Shown: piece by piece, positions 28,626 through 38,957 of the stretch
How positions within the stretch are numbered: the first letter of the stretch is position 1
How the letters are laid out: every line of letters starts with the position of its first letter
From: Stentor coeruleus
Lineage: Eukaryota > Ciliophora > Heterotrichea > Heterotrichida > Stentoridae
Reading direction: 5' to 3'
DNA length: 47,427 nucleotides
Assembly: GCA_001970955.1 (NCBI GenBank)
Contig: MPUH01000531.1
Location: forward strand, 1-47,427
Notes under the pieces: generated by a model
Databases searched by the model: none
What the model saw: the letters and a program-made list of their open reading frames with translations, nothing else
What the model was told of the DNA's origin: nothing
Position numbers and translations under genes: made by a program

Positions 28626-29607
28626 ATGATTACAAGAAGGGGACAACAAAATGCAAAAAAGTTAAATCTTGATCAAGCTGAAAGACTTATTCAATATCTT
28701 ATAAACCAAGATGAATGTGTAGATTTTCTCTATCCTGTAAATCCTGAGAAATTAGGGATTCCATTATACAAAGAGATTATAAAAAACCCAATGGATATGA
28801 ATACTATAAGCATAAAAATAAAACAATCTAAATATTCAAACATTGATTTAATACTTGAAGATATAAAACTCATCTGGGATAATTGTCGAACTTTTAACCA
28901 GAAAGGATCAGTAAATTTTTATATAGGAAATCTTCATAAGAGCTAATACTATGGAAGAAAAATGTAAAGAGTATTGTCGTGTTAATAACATTAAAAACTA
29001 CAATAAAAAAAATGGGGGAAAAAATAATCGGAATTTAGTCTTGCCAACAAAACATTCAAGGCAAAATAAAGAAATTGCTAATAATGAAGAACCTTTAAAA
29101 GAAAAAACAAAAACTGTAATAGGGAATAGGATTACAAGAAAAACTAAAGATCATGTTAAAAAAAATGAAATCCCAAAAATTGATAAGTTTTTTAAAAAAA
29201 CAGATAAAAATACTTGTGGTAATAAATCTGAGATTAAAGTTAAACAAAAAATTGAGAAAAAAGTTCCTGACCCAGAACCTGAGATTGTGGATTGTGTAAA
29301 AAGTCAATCATTTAATTCTGAAACTACTGAGAAATTAGGAGATTTTGATGAGTTGAATGGAAATGAGGTTGATGATGTATTGGAAAAACCGAAAATGTTT
29401 ATGATAAAAAATCAGATTCCATATGGCCAGCAGGTTGAATTAAGAAGAGCTATAATGAATGCTTCGGCTATTGATGTAAAAAAAATCATACAGATTACTA
29501 AAGAGAAAGAGCCAAAAGCTTGTGAAATTGTTGATGATAACCTTTGCATTTATATAGAAAAACTTCGCCGCGAAACGTTTGAAGAGCTTTGGAATATTGT
29601 TCACTAA
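28626..29607 (+). CDS. BET-type bromodomain protein (bromodomain plus NET domain), one 16-nt intron
   Basis: Two exons joined across a 16-nt intron (28911-28926) give 966 nt, 321 residues. The bromodomain covers about residues 14-115: DFLYPVNPEKLGIPLYKEII, NPMDMNTI, and IKLIWDNCRTFNQKGSEIF, which includes the conserved Asn that contacts acetyl-lysine. The 16-nt intron splits this domain; without splicing the protein stops inside it. A Lys-rich linker follows, then an extra-terminal (NET) domain at about 245-320 (YGQQVELRRAIMNASAIDVK through IYIEKLRRETFEELWNIV). One bromodomain plus NET is the usual protist and plant BET form. It reads acetylated histones and recruits transcription factors in the nucleus. 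Confidence 0.92.
28911..28926 (+). other. 16-nt intron in the bromodomain gene
   Basis: Reads GTAAATTTTTATATAG; the only 16-nt intron found. Its length is not divisible by three, so removing it shifts the frame into the rest of the bromodomain. Confidence 0.92.
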
Positions 29608-29975
29608 TCAATTATTTTTATGTGTTTTTTATATGCATGTTGAGGATTTTAAAGGATTTTTTATTAGAAGTAAGTATGGTGTGGGTTTTAGTGGAGAGAT
29701 TATTTTTTAAGTTTTGTAGAATTTTGAGTTTTATGGGATTTATTGTTAGTTTTATTTTAGGTAATGTAAGATATGATGGATTTTTATGGTAATGTTTATT
29801 TATAAGAGTCATTATATTGTTTAATGAGGATTTAAATTAGAATATTTAGTTAGGAAATATTAATAACAGTCAGGCTTTATTAAGTAAATATTTCAATTAT
29901 TTCTAGTTGATAAGTTCTTGTTTGAAGGGTAGAATAAAGTTGTAGTTTTAGTTGGATATTGGGAAGTAATTTTAT

Positions 29976-30269
29976 CTAATGTATAGAGAGATCTTGAGAT
30001 TTTTTTGTTAGGGTTGATGAAGCTTTTGGGTTTGTATTGGATAAAACTCTTGGGGTGTGACCAAAAATATCTGCTGATGAATGGTCTAATGGTTTAAAAT
30101 ATGAACTTGTTGGTGTCTGCGACCTAGGGAATCTGTATTTTTAGTTTATATTTTCAGAATCTCTTATGTTTTTATTTTTTTGATTGCAAGTGGTGTTACT
30201 ATCTTCTGAGGATGGTGAAAAAATCGAGCTCTTAAACTGTGACAAAAATCTCAATCTTGATTCTGACAT
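29976..30269 (-). pseudogene. Possible broken small gene with one in-frame stop
   Basis: From an ATG at 30267-30269 the frame reads MSESRLRFLSQFKSSIFSP and on to a TAA at 30141-30143. It then continues in the same frame as FPRSQTPTSSYFKPLDHSS and ends KKSQDLSIH at 29976. Both parts are rich in Ser, Pro and Thr with codon use like real genes, unlike surrounding chance frames. No GTAA...TAG mini-intron removes the TAA. It may be a pseudogene, a gene with an unusual intron, or contain a sequencing error. No family recognised. Confidence 0.3.
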
Positions 30270-30724
30270 GCCATTAATATTTAAATATCGCTATTGAAAT
30301 ATCGATATTCTTTTAATATTATTTTTAAGTATATTTTATTTGATTTTTAGTTTCCGTGAATTTTATTTTATCCTTTATTTCTTGTATATTTTATCTTGTT
30401 AGATATAATAATTTTAAGTTTGTGATAGCTTATTAGAGACTAGGAGTACTTAAAATAAATAATATTAATACTTAAGTACTTTTTAGTTAATCTATGCTGA
30501 ATTATTTATGATAATCTTTTAAATCATTAACAAAATACAAATTTACTATAGTTCACTTTATCAAATTACTAAAATATTTTATTTAATTTCTCTTAAATCA
30601 GAATTCATTGATTTAATTAAGCTTTTAAATTATTTCTTATATAATTATCACTATTTCATAATAACACTTTATTCCAAATTCTTTATTGTTCTATTCCAAA
30701 AAAGATCCAAAAATACTCTGATTT

Positions 30725-30856
30725 TTTTTTAAAAAAATACCACCTTCATATTCTCCTTTAAATAAATGTTTAATGATTACTCACACAAAATTTTTTAAAA
30801 AAATACCACCTTCATATTCTCCTTTAAATAAATGTTTAATGATTACTCACACAAAA
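30725..30856. repeat. Exact 66-bp tandem duplication
   Basis: 30725-30790 and 30791-30856 are identical, from TTTTTTAAAAAAATACCACC to GATTACTCACACAAAA. The lack of any difference in intergenic DNA suggests a very recent duplication or an assembly artefact; compare the 66-bp copies either side of the N at 40396. Confidence 0.95.
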
Positions 30857-30942
30857 TTTCTTATTCAAATATTCGCTCCATATCATAAACAAAATACTTA
30901 ATAGAGCTCATCATCAGATTGTAAAAGTTCAATTTCACATAT

Positions 30943-31206
30943 AGACTTAAAGATCTTATAAATAACACAAAAATTGAATCAAAAGAAAATTTTCATAGTG
31001 AAGACCCTTATGAATTAATAAAGCAAATTGAAATTCCTAAAATTATCTGATGCTCTTATTTGCAAACTGAAAATTGTACTTAACTGTTTATATAATAATT
31101 CAAAAACTTTTTATAGTTCAGTAGTTATTTTTCTCTTTGGAGGAGTATTTGGATGCTGTCTGCTACCTTATGCTTCAAAATACTGTAAAGATAGGAAGAC
31201 AAATTA
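30943..31206 (+). pseudogene. Possible remnant of a LITAF-like membrane protein gene
   Basis: One frame reads LINNTKIESKENFHSEDPYE and ends IEIPKII before a TGA. A second frame from about 31118 reads VVIFLFGGVFGCCLLPYASK then YCKDRKTN and stops at 31206. The hydrophobic GCCLLPYASKYCKD piece resembles the membrane-inserting core of LITAF-domain proteins (GCC-x-I-P-F...KD), but the zinc-binding CPxC motifs are missing. The two pieces are in different frames and no valid mini-intron joins them. Best read as a decayed gene; the family match is tentative. Confidence 0.25.
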
Positions 31207-31372
31207 GGTCACAAATAAAATTATACCAGAAAAAATACTTATGATTATCAATCATATGAAAATGTTTGAAGATTGCTGTTAAATATAAAAATAAAAAATT
31301 GTCTCAAAAAGCATAAAATCACCTAAATTCATCAATCAACACCTTCCTTAAAAAAATAATAATAATTAATTC

Positions 31373-33388
31373 ATGGACAAAAGGGACAACAGAGACAAAA
31401 CTTCAAAAGAGTTAGAATGGTTTGACCTAGAAACCAGAATGCGAGAACTAATTCATAATCAACTGGAACCAGTAGTAAAAAAAGCTAGAGAAGACAGAGA
31501 ATCCTTCCAAGAACTAAAAATTAACTACAAAGCCCTTGAGAATCGCTTAAAAGGTATGGAAACTGCAGTTTTAGGTGATCAAAACGCTGAGACCATTATC
31601 GAAAGTATCTATAAAAGGTGTGCAGAAATAGAAGGAAATAGACAAAAAGATGTTGTCCGATTAGACCAAAGTTTTGTATTAATGAACGAATCTGTTAATT
31701 CTTTTAACACCGAAATTATAAAATTCAACGAAAGGCTTGAATTACTAAACACAAGAGATCATGAAAGAGAAAGCGAAATCATAAAAACCAATCAAAACAT
31801 TGAATCAAACAGAGTTCATGTGTTGAAAGAAATAGATAAACTTAGTGAAAATTTCAGAGAAATGAATAGAGTTTATCAAGAAGTTGCTATGAAAACTGAA
31901 GAACAAGCTAATACCGCTACTTCTAAAGCTATTGCAAATAGTATTGAAATAGGAGCATATAAAAGGGATATTGATATTGTAAGAAAAGATGTAATTGATT
32001 CTTTGTCTATGATAAAAGAAGTACGGTCTTTAAAGCTGAATATTGATACTTTTGAAATAGAAATAATGAAAGTGCAAAACAGGTTTTTGGAATTACTTGA
32101 AGGGATTCAAAAATATAAAGATGAACTCTCAAAGAGAGACCAATTTATAGACAAGTATATTCCTCTACAAACTGTTATCTTGATTTCTGATTATCTTTAT
32201 GCAATAATCGATCAAGGTACCAAAAAAAAGCTAGCGGACTATGAAAACATAGCTCTTAAAGATCTAAACTTAAAAGTTCTTGAAGGTCGTGAAGTTCTTA
32301 CTCGGACCAAACGTGCGGATCAGATTCTTAATGATATGAGGCATATCGAAGAACGTAAGGTCGAATTCCAAACCAAAGAAATTAGAAGTTCTGCAAAAGG
32401 ACAGAATTTCGCTGAAATTCGTGATAAAATCAATATCAAAAAAAAAGCATCTTTTATAAGCCATGATGAACCTGAAATACGCATAGAAGCCCCTCAAGGT
32501 TTATCTAAACAAGAAATTGAAAAAATCGTCCAAGTGTCTTTAACAGCGCAATTAGATCCTGAAATTGGCAGATTAAAATCAGAAATCAAAGTAAAACTTG
32601 ATAGATTTAAAAATTACATCAAATCTTTTAATTCAGAATCAGGTAGCATGCAAAGTCATTTTATTAGTGAACTTGAAAACCTTGCAGGAAGGCTTAAACT
32701 TTTAAAATCCGATCTTTTATTAGAAATCAGCGATAGTAGAAAAGATACAGAAATTATTAAAAAAGATATTTTAGGATGTCAGAACCTTATAAACAATTTA
32801 TCACAAATGGTTGTTTGTCTTTTTGAATATAATAATATTGAACAAGCTTTACAAAGGCAGGATGAAGAAGATAGGCATAATATGGCATTGAATATGGAAA
32901 AAGAATTACAAAGTGAACTTGCTCATTATACACCAAAAGCTAATGATGCAACAACTTTGCCATCAGCAAATTTCACTTTTAAAAAAAAATGTTTAAGTTG
33001 TGGGACATCAAATTCTATACTTTCTGGATTTAGAACATCAATAGTTTACAACCCATCTTCACTGATTTTCCGTAACAAAAAATTCGAACGGCACGAATTA
33101 CTAAGAATAAAAGCTCAAATGCTAAGAAAATGCTGGGATGCCAACTCAAAATCTTTCAACTTGAAATACGAAGAAATCCAACAAGAGAAATCCCCAGACA
33201 AAATCTCAGAAAAAAGTTTCAATAAAAGCTTTGATAAATCAACTGAAAATCGTCCAACACGAATAAGTAGACTAAATTCAATAGATGAAGGAATATTAGA
33301 AACTAAAGAAACTTTACCTTTATTAGTAAGTCCATCTATGCGTAATCGTAGTCAAAGAAAAAGTAAATTAGTTCATAAAAGCAATTAA
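31373..33388 (+). CDS. Long coiled-coil protein upstream of gamma-tubulin
   Basis: 671 residues, almost entirely charged helix with heptad-like spacing from about residue 15 to 260 and again around 360-500. It opens MDKRDNRDKTSKELEWFDLE and has a polar tail with SFNKSFDKS repeats and many Ser/Arg (residues ~600-671). No globular domain or family is recognised. It ends 27 bp before the gamma-tubulin start on the same strand, closer than almost any other pair in this window. This suggests a shared transcript or a gamma-tubulin promoter inside this gene. A cytoskeletal or basal-body role is plausible from sequence type and neighbour, but it is inference. ATG at 31373 is preceded by an AT-rich leader. 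Confidence 0.75.
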   Translation: MDKRDNRDKTSKELEWFDLETRMRELIHNQLEPVVKKAREDRESFQELKINYKALENRLKGMETAVLGDQNAETIIESIYKRCAEIEGNRQKDVVRLDQSFVLMNESVNSFNTEIIKFNERLELLNTRDHERESEIIKTNQNIESNRVHVLKEIDKLSENFREMNRVYQEVAMKTEEQANTATSKAIANSIEIGAYKRDIDIVRKDVIDSLSMIKEVRSLKLNIDTFEIEIMKVQNRFLELLEGIQKYKDELSKRDQFIDKYIPLQTVILISDYLYAIIDQGTKKKLADYENIALKDLNLKVLEGREVLTRTKRADQILNDMRHIEERKVEFQTKEIRSSAKGQNFAEIRDKINIKKKASFISHDEPEIRIEAPQGLSKQEIEKIVQVSLTAQLDPEIGRLKSEIKVKLDRFKNYIKSFNSESGSMQSHFISELENLAGRLKLLKSDLLLEISDSRKDTEIIKKDILGCQNLINNLSQMVVCLFEYNNIEQALQRQDEEDRHNMALNMEKELQSELAHYTPKANDATTLPSANFTFKKKCLSCGTSNSILSGFRTSIVYNPSSLIFRNKKFERHELLRIKAQMLRKCWDANSKSFNLKYEEIQQEKSPDKISEKSFNKSFDKSTENRPTRISRLNSIDEGILETKETLPLLVSPSMRNRSQRKSKLVHKSN

Positions 33389-33415
33389 TAGTAATTTGAT
33401 CTTTATTTATTATAA

Positions 33416-34774
33416 ATGCCTAGAGAAATTATAACTTTACAGGTTGGTCAATGTGGTAATCAAATCGGTATGGAATTTTGGAAACAGCTTTGTCAAGAAC
33501 ATGGAATCAATCATGAAGGGCTTTTAGAAGATTATGCAACTTCTAGTGATGATAGGAAAGATGTGTTTTTTTATCAGGCTGATGATGAGCATTATATCCC
33601 AAGAGCTTTATTGATTGATTTAGAGCCAAGAGTAATTCACACAATTCAAACCTCGCATTACTCATCATTATATAATCCTGAGAATATTTTTATAAGTAAA
33701 GAAGGTGGTGGCGCGGGAAACAATTGGGCTTCAGGATATGGTCAAGCAGAAAAGGTTCAAGAAGAGATTCTTGATATGATTGAAAGAGAAGCTGATGGAA
33801 GTGATTCATTAGAAGGTTTTGTCCTTTTACATTCTATAGCAGGCGGTACAGGGTCAGGAATGGGTTCATATTTATTAGAAAAACTTAATGAAAGGTTTCC
33901 GAAAAAACTTATTCAAACTTATTCAGTGTTTCCAAATCAGCAACAAACAGATGTGGTTGTCCAGCCATATAACAGTTTATTGACTTTAAAACGTTTGACT
34001 TTAAATGCAGATTGTGTAGTTGTATTAGATAATGCAGCTTTAAATCATATAGCTGTAGATAGGCTTAAAATCCCAAATCCAAGTTTTAGTCAAACTAATT
34101 CTTTAGTATCTACAGTTATGGCTGCATCAACTACTACTTTAAGATATCCTGGGTATATGAATAATGATTTAGTTGGACTTGTTGCATCTTTAATACCAAC
34201 ACCAAGATGTCATTTTCTTATGACTGGATATACTCCTTTAACTTTAGATAGACATGTTAGTTCTATTAGAAAAACTACTGTTCTTGATGTTATGAGAAGA
34301 CTTTTACAAACAAAAAATATCATGGTCTCAACAAATCCTAAAGATGGAGTTTATATGAGTATTCTTAATATTATACAAGGAGAAGTTGATCCTACACAGG
34401 TTCATAAATCGTTACAGAGAATTAGAGAAAGAAAATTAGCTAATTTTATATCTTGGGGACCGGCTTCAATACAAGTTGCCTTATCAAGAAAATCTCCATA
34501 TATTGAAACTTCGCATAAGGTCTCTGGGCTTATGCTTGCTAATCATACATGTATACATAAATTGTTTGAAAAAATATACACGCATTATAAGAAACTTAGA
34601 TCAAGAAATGCTTTTTTGGATAATTATAAAAAGGAAAAACTTTTTTCTGAGAATTTAGATGAGTTTGATGGGTCGGTTGAAGTTGTTGAACAATTGATTG
34701 AAGAATATAAGGCTGCGGGAAGTAATAATTATATGAACTGGGGAATGGAAGACTCAAAGATGGAAAGTGATTAA
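33416..34774 (+). CDS. TUBG1: Gamma-tubulin
   Basis: 452 residues, full length for the family. Opens [22 protein letters not shown]; contains [19 protein letters not shown], the gamma-specific [22 protein letters not shown], the GTP-binding loop [31 protein letters not shown] and [20 protein letters not shown]. No insertions or breaks. Gamma-tubulin forms ring complexes that nucleate microtubules at basal bodies and in the nucleus during division. The upstream gap is only 27 bp, so transcription may depend on the coiled-coil gene before it. No intron is seen. Identification is firm. Confidence 0.98.
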   Translation: MPREIITLQVGQCGNQIGMEFWKQLCQEHGINHEGLLEDYATSSDDRKDVFFYQADDEHYIPRALLIDLEPRVIHTIQTSHYSSLYNPENIFISKEGGGAGNNWASGYGQAEKVQEEILDMIEREADGSDSLEGFVLLHSIAGGTGSGMGSYLLEKLNERFPKKLIQTYSVFPNQQQTDVVVQPYNSLLTLKRLTLNADCVVVLDNAALNHIAVDRLKIPNPSFSQTNSLVSTVMAASTTTLRYPGYMNNDLVGLVASLIPTPRCHFLMTGYTPLTLDRHVSSIRKTTVLDVMRRLLQTKNIMVSTNPKDGVYMSILNIIQGEVDPTQVHKSLQRIRERKLANFISWGPASIQVALSRKSPYIETSHKVSGLMLANHTCIHKLFEKIYTHYKKLRSRNAFLDNYKKEKLFSENLDEFDGSVEVVEQLIEEYKAAGSNNYMNWGMEDSKMESD

Positions 34775-35464
34775 GATTGATAAGTTATAGACTATATTAA
34801 TTAGTGAATTTTTTTGGTAGAGGAAGTTTAATAATTTTGATAAATGGGATATAATTCAGATAATATTTAAGATGTAATGGAAAATTATAATGGTTTATTT
34901 AGTTATTAATTGGCTATTTGGAAATAAAAATTGTGTATTTGTATGCATAACAGTTCATTTTATTAAGAAAGATACATTTTTGATAATATTTATAATTATT
35001 TTATGTCTGAATCACTGCAACTTTTATATATTAAAACCTTTAAATCTAACTTCAAACTAAACAATTATCCAGCCTACCTATTTTAATACTTTTTAGCTTT
35101 TACTTGACAACTCATACAACTTTCAAAATAATTCTAAGAAAGCTTCTATTTTAATTTTTTCATTCAAAACTTACAAAAATTGTATTTATACATAAATTTT
35201 CCAATTCCAATAAAAAAAATCAACTAATTTTATATCTAATCATATTCCTTATGCACATATATCCCATTTCATATAAAATGCACATAAAATTTAAACAGAT
35301 ATTTAAGGTTAAAAACAAATATCATTTCCCACTCTTAAGTCTCTACCAATTTGCCTCAAACATTAAAAAATCTTAAAACTTTATCATACATCCCTCCTCC
35401 AAACCAAAAAATCATTCAAATCTTATTATAATTCTTAACATAAAGCAAACTTAAAAAATATAAA
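34775..35464. other. Convergent spacer showing clear skew reversal
   Basis: 690 bp. Bases 34801-34860 have 13 G and 1 C; bases 35341-35400 have 1 G and 19 C. No gene seen. Confidence 0.6.
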
Positions 35465-35890
35465 TTATTTATTTACTGTGTCTCGCATATAACTAGGCAA
35501 AAACATAAAGTCCCCTAAACAGATTTCCTTTATCCACTCCTTCTTTTCCTGATCATCTAAAACACAATCTAAATTACTATTCGTAATTTCAATAAGCTTA
35601 GTAAGTTTAGGGTAATGGCATCGTCTTTCAGTTTTTTTCTGTGAATTAAGGCCTTTAATAATTTCTGAGTGGATTTTTTTATGGATTGATAAAAGACTTC
35701 CTTGTCTGAACTTTTTTTCACATCCAGGTTCTGTGCATATATAAGGCTTTTCACCAGTATGAATATAAGTATGTTCTCTTAGATTTTGTCTTGAAGAGAG
35801 ATTTTTTAAACAATATTTGCATTTTAAATTGAAATTTTGATCGCTTTCTACTCCTGTAAGATCTGGATTTTGGATACACTGTCCTTTCAT
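35465..35890 (-). CDS. Two-finger C2H2 zinc finger protein
   Basis: 141 residues. Two adjacent C2H2 fingers at about residues 24-75: CKYC...HTYIH, then the classical linker TGEKPY, then CTEPGC...HKKIH. The canonical linker suggests sequence-specific DNA binding in the nucleus. The ~65-residue tail (YPKLTKLIEITNSNLDCVLD, ending FLPSYMRDTVNK) is unrecognised. With only two fingers, target specificity would be limited unless it dimerises. ATG at 35888-35890. C2H2 fingers with a TGEKP linker occur in ciliates but are fewer than in animals. No close named family can be given. Confidence 0.88.
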   Translation of the reverse strand: MKGQCIQNPDLTGVESDQNFNLKCKYCLKNLSSRQNLREHTYIHTGEKPYICTEPGCEKKFRQGSLLSIHKKIHSEIIKGLNSQKKTERRCHYPKLTKLIEITNSNLDCVLDDQEKKEWIKEICLGDFMFLPSYMRDTVNK

Positions 35891-37508
35891 TATAATATTT
35901 TAATGTGCTGACATTTCTATCAGTGAGATGAATTAATATATCTTTTAATAGTAAATATTCGTTTAAATGGGAATATTTTTTTGTTGTCAGAAGGTTAAGA
36001 AAAGAAATATAAAAAGTGGGTTTTGTATGGGTGATTTTTATAAGGGTATGCTGATGAGAAATCATTTTTTTTTTGAGGAAAATGAGGTTGGATAATTTTT
36101 TTTTAATTAGGATTTCTGTGAGAGTTATTGATTTGGGATTAGAAAATGATTTGATAAAGAGTGTTAAGGAGGTATAAATATTAATTTTTATAGGAGTTTT
36201 ATGGAATTGTGATAGTGAAGATGAAATATTTTTATGGTTTTTTTTAGTTTGTAATAGGATGATTAATGATGGAGTGTGGGTAGTTTGGAGATGGGATATA
36301 GAAATTAAGTATATAATTGTAGTTTATGTTAGGGGGAAAATTTTATGATAGAAAATAATATTTTTTTAGAGAGATTCTAATAGGATTTTTTATCAAAGAG
36401 AAGATTGAATTTTATTTAGTAATAAAGGATATAATTTTTGGTTAGTGTATGCAAATAACTTAGAGAAATAGAGGTAATAGGTAAAAATTATAGTAAAAAT
36501 TAATAAAAGTCTAAAGATGAACTACCTGAAATATATTTATAAGCATATGATTATAATATAACGAGCTATGATAAATAGATAATATTAGGTAAATACTAAA
36601 TTATATCTCATCAGAAGCTATTTAAATAAAAAGTTAATTTTTTCGATTTGATTAAAGGGCAATTTTAAATGATATCTTCTCTTATAAAACTTTTTATAAT
36701 GTATTTACTAGTTATTTTTATATGAGTCAAATACAAATAATATATTAAAATTAAATATTTCTTATAGGTTGATTATTTCATGAGCATAGAATAAATATAA
36801 TATTTAAGTTTAAGTATTATTGAATAGCTTATCTAATAAACTTTGTAATTAATAATGTTATTTGCTAATAAAATTGTATACTAAAACGCATTAAGTAACC
36901 AATATCCTACAATTCAATAATAAATTAATCCTTTTTGCATAAATCAACATTCAACTATAAAAAAAATTCGCTAATTTTTTAAATCATACAATTTTTACTT
37001 TCCATCAAAAAGCTTATTTCAACAGTTTTCATTATAAAACCCAATAAAAAATCGCAACATCCAATAAAAACTATAAAACTCCTTCACATCAAAACACAAA
37101 ACCTAATTTCCACAATCTTAATCATCCTTTCGCAATTCAAAAATAATTTCTCATATTTTCATCATTTTCTTATAATATTTCTTTAAAAATATCATTTCTT
37201 CTTCATAACAATGTCTTATAAGCTCATAACCTTCAATAAAAAATCTTACCGGGTAACAACGAAAAAAATAATCTTCACATCATCAAACACCCTAACACCA
37301 TAGCTTTACCAAACCATCCAATTACAATAAAAACCTCTTTCCAAGTCTTTTACACCTTTATTTCTCCAATTAATTTTTTAAATCTTTTTCCTCATCATCC
37401 CACACATTCCAAATCAAAGCCAAAACCATCCTCAAAAATTCCCAACAAATTTTTCTATATTTTCAAGCAAAAATCGTTTTTTATATAAGTAAATGTATAA
37501 TTTAAACT
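35891..37508. other. Long divergent spacer with skew reversal
   Basis: 1618 bp. Bases 36061-36120 have 12 G and 2 C; bases 37081-37140 have 1 G and 19 C; the middle (36450-36900) is almost pure A/T. No acceptable ORF, RNA gene or repeat found. Confidence 0.55.
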
Positions 37509-38957
37509 ATGGAAGAATCACATTTGATTGAACTCATGAACGAAGCATGTCTAAAAAACGATATCAAGGAATTAAATTCATTATTACAAATATCACCTCA
37601 TCTTATATCCCAAACAAACTCAAAACTAGGTTGGAGTGCTCTTTATCAAACAGTAATATGTGGGCATTTAGAAGCGACAAAGCTTCTTCTCCAATATAAA
37701 GCTGAGCCAAATGCTATGGATTCAAACAACCGAACTGTATTACATCATGCAATAGACAGTGGTCAATATAATCTAGTCAAATTACTTCTTTTGAATAAAG
37801 CTGATCCAAACATTATGCCAAAAGGCACTGAAAGTGAATCATGTTTACATATAGCTTGTTCAAGAAAAGATGACAAAATTGTTAAACTACTTCTTGAATA
37901 TAAAGCAGACCCTAATATAATAAACTCAAATACAAGAAAAACTCCTTTGCATTATGCAGTGGAGGCTTCTAATAAAAAACTGGTAAAAATACTTTTGGAC
38001 TATAACGCTAACCCTTATTATAAAGATTTTTCGGAAAAGTCGCCTTTGGATTATGCTAATGATGAGATTAGAAACCAAATTGCTGGAAATATCAGATCGA
38101 AAAATGAGGAAACAGAAAAATCAACTAAAAACTCTCCTTTGCTTTTCCCATTATCAGATACAGTTGAAGATATTCCATCAATACCATTAGACAGTTTCTA
38201 TACAAGCCCAGTTTCTGCAAAGTCTTCAAAACCTTTTGACACTTTTGAGAATCCAAGTTTTGTAGTTACGACGCCTTTAGAACCTGATGCTGAAAATCCT
38301 CAATTAGAACGAGCTTCAAAAGCATTTTCTTTTGGGGGAAATGGGGCAATGCTTATGACATGGTTAGAATCAGTGAAATTAGAGTTTTTATATGATCTGT
38401 TAATGATGAGTGGTTATGATGATATTGAACAAAATATTGCCCAAATGATGAGCTCAATGCCGATTACTGAAGATATGCTTGAAGATATTGGTATTGATAA
38501 ACCTGGATATAGAAAAAGATTACTTGCTGCTTTAGATGAGGATGCTAGACCTTTAAAATATTCAAGAAGAAGACATAGACATCATCAATCAACACCAATT
38601 GGATGTTGTACTATACAAGGACCAAGTAATTATGGAATGATTGCTGCACCGGATTTAAAACATTGGCTTGGATCACTTAATATGCAAGCGTATTATGATA
38701 ATTTTGAAAAAGCTGGATATGAAGATTTAGAACATTTACTTGCATTAATGAATTCGAAATGGCCAATTACTGAAAATGAATTGATTTATGATATTGGTGT
38801 TGTTAAACAGGGACATAGGTTTAAGATTTTGGCGGCACTGAGGAGCGATTCGTCGTTGTTTGTTAGTTTTAAGAAAAGTCTTGCTTGGAAAAAGGATGAT
38901 GTGTTTTTGGATAGGACGACTAAAACACAGGCTTGTGGGTCTTGCTCCTTGATGTAA
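37509..38957 (+). CDS. Ankyrin-SAM-SAM protein with CAAX box
   Basis: 482 residues. About five ankyrin repeats fill residues 1-200 (GWSALYQTVICGHLEATKLL, RTVLHHAIDSGQYNLVKLLL, SCLHIACSRKDDKIVKLLLE, TPLHYAVEASNKKLVKILLD). After a Ser/Pro-rich linker come two SAM domains near residues 283-345 (WLESVKLEFLYDLLMMSGYD) and 383-445 (WLGSLNMQAYYDNFEKAGYE). The C-terminus CGSCSLM carries a CAAX box, CSLM; a final Met favours farnesylation. The protein should be membrane-attached and act as an adaptor, since both ankyrin and SAM domains bind proteins. Ankyrin-SAM proteins are common, but a double SAM with a lipid anchor is not a standard arrangement. Confidence 0.9.
   Translation: MEESHLIELMNEACLKNDIKELNSLLQISPHLISQTNSKLGWSALYQTVICGHLEATKLLLQYKAEPNAMDSNNRTVLHHAIDSGQYNLVKLLLLNKADPNIMPKGTESESCLHIACSRKDDKIVKLLLEYKADPNIINSNTRKTPLHYAVEASNKKLVKILLDYNANPYYKDFSEKSPLDYANDEIRNQIAGNIRSKNEETEKSTKNSPLLFPLSDTVEDIPSIPLDSFYTSPVSAKSSKPFDTFENPSFVVTTPLEPDAENPQLERASKAFSFGGNGAMLMTWLESVKLEFLYDLLMMSGYDDIEQNIAQMMSSMPITEDMLEDIGIDKPGYRKRLLAALDEDARPLKYSRRRHRHHQSTPIGCCTIQGPSNYGMIAAPDLKHWLGSLNMQAYYDNFEKAGYEDLEHLLALMNSKWPITENELIYDIGVVKQGHRFKILAALRSDSSLFVSFKKSLAWKKDDVFLDRTTKTQACGSCSLM

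Larger units (their letters stand above)
29608..31372. other. Longest spacer, with decayed coding remnants and a duplication
   Basis: 1765 bp. It contains two candidate gene remnants (29976-30269 minus, 30943-31206 plus) and an exact 66-bp tandem duplication (30725-30856), listed separately. The left third is C-poor; the part right of about 30660 is G-poor. Confidence 0.5.

Noticed and set aside
30000-30140. Possible C/D-box small nucleolar RNA (TTGATGA and CTGA strings near 30013-30080)
   Set aside because: No terminal stem and no convincing D box at the right distance; the same DNA is read better as a minus-strand coding remnant.
35751-36065. 104-codon minus-strand frame overlapping the zinc finger gene
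   Set aside because: Lies out of frame with the C2H2 fingers and extends into C-poor spacer; shadow frame.
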